Shown in pieces: positions 43,743-49,750 of a stretch of DNA of 49,750 nt. The DNA is from Phycisphaerales bacterium UBA3190. GTDB taxonomy: Bacteria; Planctomycetota; Phycisphaerae; Phycisphaerales; UBA1924. The stretch lies in assembly GCA_002364005.1 (NCBI GenBank), contig DEXG01000015.1:174458-224207 (forward strand), given 5' to 3'. A program made the position numbers and the translations under genes. The notes beneath the pieces are model-generated. The model was given only the letters and a program-made list of their open reading frames with translations, did no database searches and was not told the origin of the DNA. How positions within the stretch are numbered: position 1 is the first letter of the stretch; every line of letters begins with the position of its first letter.

Positions 43743-45512
43743 ATGATTATGAACCTGCTCGTCATCGCGCTCGTGCTCGCCATCGCTTACGCGTGGATGG
43801 TCCGAGGCGTCTTCAGCTCCATGCTGCACATGCTCTGCGCCCTCATCGCCGGAGCGATCGCCTTCGCCGCCTGGGAACCACTCTCGCTTATGCTCGTCAA
43901 CGCGAGCCCTGAGCGTGGGTTCTTCTCATTCCTCGAAAGCATCGCATGGGGTGTGGCCCTGATCGTCCCCTTCGCCGTCTCGTTCCTGCTGCTGCGTATG
44001 CTCAGCGACAAGATCGTGCCCAACAACATCAAGAACAACACCGCGATCGACTACGCCGGCGGCGCGCTCTTCGGCGCCGTCACCGGGGTCATCTCGATCG
44101 GCATCCTCGTCATCGGCATCGGGAACATGCGCGTCGCCACCAACTTCCTCGGGTACCAGCCACTCTGGTACTCCGCCGACCGCGCACAGGGTGCCGGGTC
44201 GCTCGTCAAGAACGATTCCCTCTGGCTCCCCGCAGATAAGCTGGTCGCCAAGGTCTACGGCAACCTCTCCAAGGGCACCATGAGCAGCAGCCAGCCGCTC
44301 GCCTACTGGTACCCCGAGATCGAGCTGGCGGGCTTCGCCTCACGCGTATCCCCTGGCGACGGTGCCGCTCGCAACGCGATCCGCCCCGATGACTTCAGCA
44401 TCAAGGGGACCTTCACCGTCGGCCCCGATGGCGGGACCCAGATCCGCGATCTGCTCAAGATCGATGGCGGGGATTCACAGCGCTATGTCGACATCAACAA
44501 TGAACCCGTCAGCAGCGGCCAGATCTTCGGCTGCATCCTCGAGTTCGAACCCGGCGCCAAGGAACGCGGGAAGAAGGGGGCCGGCCAGCTCGTGATCTCC
44601 AACGGTCAGGTCCGCATGCTCGCCGAGGACAACGAGGGCAACACCCAGACCGTCTTCCCGGTGTCGATCGTCTCTGAATCGTCAGTCCCCGGGCGTTACG
44701 GTCGCTGGCTCTTCGACGCAGAGGATGTGTACATCACCTCAACCGGTGGCAAATCAAAGGTGACCATGGGCTTCGAGTTCGTGCTGCCCCAGGGCTACAG
44801 CCCCGCTGCTTTGTATGTAAAGAATGTTCGAGTAAAGGCCGACGAACTGCCAGATCCGGTGGGATACGACAGCCCCGCACGACGCGACCTCGCGGTCCGC
44901 AGCGGCTCGATCCTTGAGGGGACCGCCGACGCGATCGAATACAACACCGAAAACGCGGTCACCATCGATACAAGCGATTCGGGGGGCCATATCGACACCA
45001 CCACGAGGATGCTCGAGATCGTCGGCAGTGTCGCGGCCAAGCGGAACTTCACCGTCAGCGATACCAACGAGATCGTCGGCGGTCAGGGCAGCTTCCTCCT
45101 CGAGGAAATCGGTCGCCGCAACGCCCCCAACAGCAAGAAGCTGCGTGTCGAGCGGTACGCCATCGGCTCCGGCCAATCCATGGTGAAGCTCGATGTCGGT
45201 GCCGGGTCGCCCTTCGGCTTCCTCACCGAGGCCGCACGCGCGGCACCGCTTGATCAGCCGCTCAAGCTGGTCGACGAGAACGGCAATGTCTACGAAGCCA
45301 TCGGGTTCGAATACCTCGACCGGGAGATCATGGAACTCCGCTACACCCGCGGCTCCACACTCACGGGCGTGAGCGATACCCCGACGCTCAGCACGACACG
45401 CGACGACCAACGCCTCCGCATCCTGTTCATCATCACCGATGGTGTCAACATCGATCGTTTCGTGATCGGCGACGAGCTGATCGCCCGCTTCAGCCCCGCG
45501 ATCAGCAACTGA
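43743..45512 (+). CDS. CvpA-like membrane protein with large C-terminal domain
   Basis: Of the 589 residues the first 125 or so form four helices (LLVIALVLAIAYAWMVRG, MLHMLCALIAGAIAFAAW, VALIVPFAVSFLLLRMLS, GGALFGAVTGVISIGILVIGIG) in the pattern of CvpA. The remaining about 450 residues are a beta-rich domain, probably outside the cytoplasm, of a kind I do not recognise. Classical CvpA has about 160 residues. It follows the GspE-like gene by 55 bases with GGGAG 9 bases before the ATG, so pilT, the GspE-like gene and this one may be an operon. Confidence 0.8.
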   Translation: MIMNLLVIALVLAIAYAWMVRGVFSSMLHMLCALIAGAIAFAAWEPLSLMLVNASPERGFFSFLESIAWGVALIVPFAVSFLLLRMLSDKIVPNNIKNNTAIDYAGGALFGAVTGVISIGILVIGIGNMRVATNFLGYQPLWYSADRAQGAGSLVKNDSLWLPADKLVAKVYGNLSKGTMSSSQPLAYWYPEIELAGFASRVSPGDGAARNAIRPDDFSIKGTFTVGPDGGTQIRDLLKIDGGDSQRYVDINNEPVSSGQIFGCILEFEPGAKERGKKGAGQLVISNGQVRMLAEDNEGNTQTVFPVSIVSESSVPGRYGRWLFDAEDVYITSTGGKSKVTMGFEFVLPQGYSPAALYVKNVRVKADELPDPVGYDSPARRDLAVRSGSILEGTADAIEYNTENAVTIDTSDSGGHIDTTTRMLEIVGSVAAKRNFTVSDTNEIVGGQGSFLLEEIGRRNAPNSKKLRVERYAIGSGQSMVKLDVGAGSPFGFLTEAARAAPLDQPLKLVDENGNVYEAIGFEYLDREIMELRYTRGSTLTGVSDTPTLSTTRDDQRLRILFIITDGVNIDRFVIGDELIARFSPAISN

Positions 45513-45536
45513 TCAACTCGACAACTTCAGAACCCC

Positions 45537-45560
45537 AAGCCCGCTCCGTGCGGGCTTTTT
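45537..45560 (+). terminator. Terminator of the CvpA-like gene
   Basis: The stem AAGCCCGC/GCGGGCTT with loop TCCGT runs directly into TTTC after a five-T run (45556-45560). Confidence 0.9.
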
Positions 45561-45606
45561 CTTTGCCGTCCCCGCCGCACCGCCTCCGCACGACTGTGCG
45601 GGCATG

Positions 45607-45637
45607 AAAAAAGCCGACCCGCAAGTGGGTCGGCTTT
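45607..45637 (-). terminator. Terminator of rplI
   Basis: An 11-bp perfect stem AAAGCCGACCC/GGGTCGGCTTT with loop GCAAGT is followed on the minus strand by a T-run (45612-45607). It is 24 bases beyond the rplI stop. Confidence 0.93.
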
Positions 45638-45660
45638 GAAGATGGCTGGTCTGCTTGGGC

Positions 45661-46245
45661 TCAGGCCTCTGCGCCTGCCTCAGCTTCGGCTTCGGGCTGG
45701 GCCTCACTCTTGGCGGGCTTCTTGTCCTTGATGATGAGCTCACCCTCGTTGTCGAACTCCATCTCATCATTGTCTTCCGTATCCAGCTCGCGGTCGGCGA
45801 CGACCCAGAGCTTGATGTCGGCTTCGAGGTCCGAGTCGACCTTGATGTGGATGTCGAAGGTGTCGACACGCTTGATGGTGGTCGGCAGACGCACCTCGCG
45901 AGGGGCGACATTGAAGCCAAGCTCCTTGAGCGCCGACGAGATGTCCTGCTGGGTCACTGAGCCGTAGAGCTGGCCCTGATCGTTGCAAGCACGGATGAGG
46001 GTCAGTTCCTGACCGTTGAGCTTGCCGATCATTTCCTCGCGCTGTGCGCGACGCTCGGCGAGCTGCTTCTCGGCCTGGGCCCGCTTCTCAGCCAGCTGCG
46101 CCACCAGCTCATCGCTGGGCGTGGTCGCGTAGCCGAAGGGGAGCAGGTAGTTGCGGGCGTAGCCCACACGAACATTGACGATATCGCCGACGATGCCGAG
46201 TGAGTCGACATTCTCGGTGAGCAGGAGTTTTACATTGCGTGCCAT
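45661..46245 (-). CDS. rplI: 50S ribosomal protein L9
   Basis: This 194-residue protein starts MARNVKLLLTENV, the form typical of L9, with AAAGGACC 6 bases upstream. The N-terminal rRNA-binding domain has GDIVNVRVGYARNYLLPFG; the long connecting helix (about 45-80) and the C-terminal domain (GQLYGSVTQQDISSAL) follow. About 45 acidic and Ala/Glu-rich residues extend the C-terminus beyond the usual 150. It is separated from ssb by a terminator, so it probably has its own promoter in 46246-46418. Confidence 0.95.
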   Translation of the reverse strand: MARNVKLLLTENVDSLGIVGDIVNVRVGYARNYLLPFGYATTPSDELVAQLAEKRAQAEKQLAERRAQREEMIGKLNGQELTLIRACNDQGQLYGSVTQQDISSALKELGFNVAPREVRLPTTIKRVDTFDIHIKVDSDLEADIKLWVVADRELDTEDNDEMEFDNEGELIIKDKKPAKSEAQPEAEAEAGAEA

Positions 46246-46418
46246 GGAATGGTCCTTTCGCTGTCCTGACCCGGATGATCCCGGGCGAGTTGAGGAGCAA
46301 CGCCCGTTGCGCTGCCCCAACAAAGGGTGACCGGGCTGTTGCCCGATCGGGAGGGGATCGTAGGCGAACAGATCCGGCCGTATCCAACGCGTTTACAGGG
46401 AATTGGGTCGTCTGGAAC

Positions 46419-46441
46419 AAAAAACCGCCCCATAAGGGCGG
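46419..46441 (-). terminator. Terminator after ssb
   Basis: On the minus strand CCGCCC, loop TTATG, GGGCGG is followed by six T (46424-46419). It closes the prs-rplY-pth-rpsF-ssb transcript before rplI. Confidence 0.88.
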
Positions 46442-46477
46442 CATGTCTGATCATGATGCGATCGGAGTCCCGAAGGC

Positions 46478-46957
46478 TCAGAACGGGATGTCGTCGTGGT
46501 CGATCTGCGACCCGCCGCCGTCGTTGTAGCCCCCGCCACCACCACCGCCGCCGCCGCCGGCACCCGAGCGGGCGTAACCGCCACCTCCGCCGCCACCGCC
46601 CTGGCCCTGGCCACCGCCCTGGTTGGAATCGACGAACTGGAAGTTCTCCACGACGACGCTGAGCTTGGATCGCTTCCCGCCGCCGTTCTTGTCTTCCCAC
46701 TGATCGAGCTTGAGGCGTCCCTCGATAAAGACCGAGCGTCCCTTACCCAGGTACTGGGCCATGACCTCAGCGGTGCGGCCCCAGGCCTCGCAATCGACGA
46801 AAGTGACATCTTCGCGCTGCTCACCCGACTGGGTCTTGTACCGCCGATTGACGGCGATCCCGAAGTTCCCCACAGCCGTGTTGCTCGAGGTGTGTCGGAT
46901 CTCCACATCTCGGGTGAGGTTGCCCATCAGAAGCACTTTATTGAAGCTGCCAGCCAT
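46478..46957 (-). CDS. ssb: Single-stranded DNA-binding protein
   Basis: This 159-residue protein starts MAGSFNKVLLMGNLTRDVEIR with GGGAG 7-8 bases upstream. The OB fold spans residues 1-108 with the usual SFVDCEAWGRTAE-type and GRLKLDQWEDKNG segments. A Gly-rich linker of about 40 residues and the acidic tip DDIPF, which binds partner proteins, follow. Position next to rpsF is conserved in bacteria. Confidence 0.96.
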   Translation of the reverse strand: MAGSFNKVLLMGNLTRDVEIRHTSSNTAVGNFGIAVNRRYKTQSGEQREDVTFVDCEAWGRTAEVMAQYLGKGRSVFIEGRLKLDQWEDKNGGGKRSKLSVVVENFQFVDSNQGGGQGQGGGGGGGGYARSGAGGGGGGGGGGYNDGGGSQIDHDDIPF

Positions 46958-47098
46958 TGTTGATCTCCCGTTTTTCGACAAATTATTTTTGTTGCCTGAG
47001 TGTAGCAGAGATACCAATTAAACGCCGGTGCGAACGATCGTCAAATCGCGCGCACCGGCGTTTCTGCATTGAGAATCAGGGTCTGGCAGGTGTGGGCA

Positions 47099-47626
47099 TC
47101 AGCCCTCGCTTGCGTTCTCGCCCTCGCCCTCGCCAGCAGCGGCCTCGGGGGCCTCTGCCGCCGGAGCTTCAGCCGGCTTGGCGGGACGCTGCTCAGGGGC
47201 ACCCAGGCGCACCTTGCTGCTGCCCTCGTCCTGCCCGGCGTCGCCCTGCTCGGCACGCATCTTGGCCTCGGTGTCGAGCCCGGTGCGGTCGTCATTGGCC
47301 TTGATCTCCTCTTCGGTGAGGTGATCGGCGCTGGTGATCAGCACGCGCATGAGCTGATCCGAGATCTGCACATCGCGCTCCAGGTGCGAGACCATGTCGG
47401 TCGGGCAGTTGATGTACGAGAGGATGTACACGCCGCGCTTCTGCTTGTCGATCTCGAAAGCGAGACGACGCTCGTCCCACTTCTTCATCGCGATGACTTC
47501 GGCGTTCGCACGCTGAAGCAGGTGATTGATGTGGGCGAGGAGGTCGCCGAATGATGCCGCCGCGGCCTGGTTCGCGAGGAACATTACCTCGTAAGTGCCG
47601 GTGCGGGCTTGTGTATCGGTGGTCAT
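47099..47626 (-). CDS. rpsF: 30S ribosomal protein S6
   Basis: The 175-residue protein starts MTTDTQARTGTYEVMFLANQ; the ATG at 47626 has GGAG 7 bases upstream (an in-frame TTG at 47638 overlaps that site). The S6 core with EVIAMKKWDERRLAFEIDKQKRG-type strand and YILSYINCPTD ends near residue 110. About 65 further residues are acidic and Ala/Pro/Glu-rich, longer than in most bacteria. S6 normally binds S18, whose gene is not at its usual place here. Confidence 0.95.
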   Translation of the reverse strand: MTTDTQARTGTYEVMFLANQAAAASFGDLLAHINHLLQRANAEVIAMKKWDERRLAFEIDKQKRGVYILSYINCPTDMVSHLERDVQISDQLMRVLITSADHLTEEEIKANDDRTGLDTEAKMRAEQGDAGQDEGSSKVRLGAPEQRPAKPAEAPAAEAPEAAAGEGEGENASEG

Positions 47627-47647
47627 GAGTATCTCCAATGTGTTTGT

Positions 47648-48313
47648 TCAGCCCTTGGGGCTGTCGTTGATTTCGGTGTCGTTGTTCTGAGAATCCGCTG
47701 AGGTCTGCTGATCGTCCTTCACTCGCTCAGGCTTGGGCTTCTTGAGCTTCGTGTTGAAGCTGTTCATCGCCTTCACCACACCCTCGTCGATGATGCACTC
47801 GACAGCGTCGGCGGCTCGTACGATGCCGCGTTCGATGTCTTCTCGTTCTTCGCTCATGAACCGACTGAGTACCCAGTCTGACTGGTTCATGAGTTTGGGA
47901 ACCTCGCCCACGCCGAGACGCACGCGCATGTACTGGTCACTGCCGAGCAGGCGATCGATATCGCTCAGCCCGTTGTGACCGCCCGAGCCCCCGTTCTTGC
48001 GAACGCGGGTGTGACCCACCGGAAGGGCGATGTCGTCGACGATCACGATGAGGTCCTCGCTCGGATCGAGCTTGTAGAACCGCACCGCTTCGCCCACGGC
48101 TTTGCCCGACAGGTTCATGAAGGTCGTGGGCTTCATGAGCAGCACCTTCTCGGCGCCGATGAACGCATCGAGGGTGATCGAGTTGAACCGGCTTTTGGGG
48201 ATCTGCCCGCCCGCGTGACGCGAAGCGAGCGCATCGACGACCAAGAACCCGGCGTTGTGCCGCGTCTTGTCGTACTGGAGCCCCGGGTTGCCGAGTCCGA
48301 CGATCAGCTTCAT
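47648..48313 (-). CDS. pth: Peptidyl-tRNA hydrolase
   Basis: It releases peptides from prematurely dissociated peptidyl-tRNA. The 221 residues include MKLIVGLGNPGLQYDKTRHNAG with the catalytic His19 and Asn10, TTFMNLSGKAV, and IVDDIALPVG with the catalytic Asp. GSGGHNGLSDI is the tRNA-binding Gly-rich loop. A charged tail of about 35 residues is extra. Its ATG overlaps the rplY stop by one base. Confidence 0.96.
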   Translation of the reverse strand: MKLIVGLGNPGLQYDKTRHNAGFLVVDALASRHAGGQIPKSRFNSITLDAFIGAEKVLLMKPTTFMNLSGKAVGEAVRFYKLDPSEDLIVIVDDIALPVGHTRVRKNGGSGGHNGLSDIDRLLGSDQYMRVRLGVGEVPKLMNQSDWVLSRFMSEEREDIERGIVRAADAVECIIDEGVVKAMNSFNTKLKKPKPERVKDDQQTSADSQNNDTEINDSPKG

Positions 48314-48957
48314 TACTCAGCGCCTTCCTTCTTCTCGCTGATGACCTGGGGCTCGGCGCCGTCAGCAGCAACCTCACCCGCTTCGCCCTCTTCTTCCTGG
48401 ACCGCCTTGAGCACGATCTGTGCCACGATGGTCTCGGGATCGGTGAGCAGCTTCATCGAATCGAGCGGGAGCTGGACATCGCTGGCGTGAATGACATCGC
48501 CGACTTCCATCTCCGAGACATCGACATCGATGTGATCGGGAAGGTTGGAGATGAGCACATTCAGCTCGACCTCGGTGTGCGGGTGCATCATGATGGCGCC
48601 GCTGGTCTTGAGACCCTTCGCCTCACCGACGAATCGCAGGTGGGCCTTGGTATCAACACGCTCGTTGAGATCAACGCGCGCGAAGTCGGCGTGGATGATG
48701 TTGGTCCCGAGGTAGTCGTACCCGAGGTCCTTGAGCAGCACATGCTGCTTGGCGCCCTCGATGTCGAGCTCGAAGACCTTCTCGCCCTTGCTGATGAGCC
48801 CGATCGCGGTGTGCGCGTCGAGGGTGATCGAGACGGGCTCTTCCTTATGCCCGTAGACGACGGCGGGGAGCCCGCCGGCGTTGCGCACACGCTGTGCGTA
48901 CCGGCTGCCCGTGCGTTCGCGCTTCTGTGCGCTCAGCATAGTCGTGGTGTCACTCAT
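48313..48957 (-). CDS. rplY: 50S ribosomal protein L25/Ctc, long form
   Basis: It binds 5S rRNA. The 214 residues have the L25 domain (about 1-95: ERTGSRYAQRVRNAGGLPAVVYG, HADFARVDLNERV) and the TL5/Ctc C-terminal beta domain (about 100-190: AKGLKTSGAIMMHPHTEVEL, LPDHIDVDVSEMEVGD). An acidic tail of about 25 residues follows. AAGGAG lies 6-7 bases before the ATG. Placement between prs and pth is classical. Confidence 0.96.
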   Translation of the reverse strand: MSDTTTMLSAQKRERTGSRYAQRVRNAGGLPAVVYGHKEEPVSITLDAHTAIGLISKGEKVFELDIEGAKQHVLLKDLGYDYLGTNIIHADFARVDLNERVDTKAHLRFVGEAKGLKTSGAIMMHPHTEVELNVLISNLPDHIDVDVSEMEVGDVIHASDVQLPLDSMKLLTDPETIVAQIVLKAVQEEEGEAGEVAADGAEPQVISEKKEGAE

Positions 48958-49013
48958 ATGGTTCTCCTTTAAGTTCTAAAACTTCCACTTCTTGTGTGTC
49001 TCTGATCAGTCGC

Positions 49014-49750
49014 TCAGCGCTTGGCACCCGCCGTACGCTGGAAGAGTGCGCTGATCGATTCGTCATTGTGAATTCGTGTGATCGCCTGCCCGAGCATCTC
49101 GCCCACCGACAGGATCTTGAGCTTGTCCTGAATCTGATCGCATCGCCCGGCTTCGGGGATCGTGTCCGTGACAACGACCTGCGAAATCGGCGAGTCGGCG
49201 AGCTTCTGCATCGCGGGCCCCGCAAGCACCGCGTGCGTCGCGGCGCAGATGACATCATTGGCCCCCTGGTCCATGACCAGCTTGGCCGCCTCAACCACCG
49301 TGCCGCCGGTTGAGATCATGTCGTCGAACATCAGGACATTCTTATTCCTGACATCACCGATCAGGTTGCCCACCCTGATCGTATCGCCCGTGAGACGACG
49401 CTTGTTGATGATCGCCAGGTCCGCATCGAGCAGGTTGGCCATCGACTCGGCAACCTTGACATTGCCCACATCGGGCGACACCAGGCACAGGTCGCCCAGC
49501 TGCTCACGGATCGACATGAAGTAGTCGAAGAACACGGGCGTCGCCGACAGGTGATCCACCGGGATATCGAAGAACCCCTGGATCTGAGCCGCGTGCAGAT
49601 CCATCGCCAGCACGCGGTCCGCCCGGGCCGCCGTGATCAGGTTCGCGACCAGCTTGGCGGTGATGGGCACGCGCCCCTCATCCTTGCGGTCCTGACGCCC
49701 ATAGCCGTAGTACGGCATCACCATCGTCACCCGCTTGGCGCTGGCCCTGC
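49014..49750 (-). CDS. prs: Ribose-phosphate pyrophosphokinase, 5' end outside window
   Basis: It makes PRPP from ribose 5-phosphate and ATP for nucleotide, His and Trp synthesis. The reading frame is open to the window edge: RASAKRVTMVMPYYGYGRQDRK continues the known family sequence upstream of the first possible start, so about 80 N-terminal residues are missing. Visible are the KRR flexible loop (INKRRLTGDT) and the PRPP-binding VLMFDDMISTGGTV. It is the first visible gene of the prs-rplY-pth-rpsF-ssb run, with 56 bases to rplY. Confidence 0.96.
   Translation of the reverse strand, partial: RASAKRVTMVMPYYGYGRQDRKDEGRVPITAKLVANLITAARADRVLAMDLHAAQIQGFFDIPVDHLSATPVFFDYFMSIREQLGDLCLVSPDVGNVKVAESMANLLDADLAIINKRRLTGDTIRVGNLIGDVRNKNVLMFDDMISTGGTVVEAAKLVMDQGANDVICAATHAVLAGPAMQKLADSPISQVVVTDTIPEAGRCDQIQDKLKILSVGEMLGQAITRIHNDESISALFQRTAGAKR

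Noticed and set aside
1..49750. tRNA genes, CRISPR arrays, insertion sequences
   Set aside because: I looked for GGTTCGAATCC-type T arms, regularly spaced repeats and transposase motifs and found none.

Overview
The window looks like a GC-rich chromosome segment of a planctomycete, probably class Phycisphaerae. The clues are a DUF1800/DUF1501 gene pair, an exported protein with a PEP-CTERM-like tail ending in four arginines, a Minf_1886-type protein, and an alternative complex III - caa3 oxidase operon typical of bacteria that lack a bc1 complex. The assignment rests on gene content only. I see no insertion sequence, prophage, CRISPR array or tRNA gene.

Left part (1-15.8 kb): a GH13 glycosidase cut by the window edge, with a diverged copy of its 3' end plus terminator about 1.1 kb downstream. 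A PEP-CTERM gene lies between the two copies. Then come an unknown lipoprotein, ffh (SRP GTPase), a DinB-like protein, an AI-2E/PerM-type permease, a Minf_1886-type protein, a 3-methyladenine DNA glycosylase, a small lipoprotein, the System II cytochrome c maturation pair resB-ccsA, an amidohydrolase and an OmpA-domain lipoprotein.

Respiratory block (15.8-33.2 kb, minus strand except ctaA): actA-actB-actC-actD-actE-actF, a small unknown membrane protein, SCO, then cox2 (with fused cytochrome c), cox1 (A2-type), cox3, cox4 and an unknown two-helix membrane protein. The heme A synthase gene ctaA is divergent. Four ATGA-type or longer overlaps and short gaps indicate one long operon. Its likely product is a quinol:oxygen oxidoreductase in which complex III passes electrons through cytochromes to the caa3 oxidase. 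The resB-ccsA pair 3 kb away would mature its c-type hemes, SCO its CuA centre, and CtaA its heme A.

Middle (33.3-40.3 kb): DUF1800 and DUF1501 genes, two unknown membrane proteins, a Mn/Fe superoxide dismutase, and then 1.1 kb without a credible gene. That gap holds a near-consensus promoter, many hairpins and short stretches resembling the 23S 3' end and 5S rRNA. It leads into an unusual sigma-70 family gene.

Right part (40.5-49.75 kb): an intact PilT ATPase, a membrane-anchored GspE/PilB-like protein whose Walker motifs are degenerate, and a CvpA-like membrane protein. On the minus strand follows a housekeeping cluster in transcription order prs (cut by the window edge), rplY, pth, rpsF, ssb, terminator, rplI. 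rpsR is absent from its usual place between ssb and rplI.
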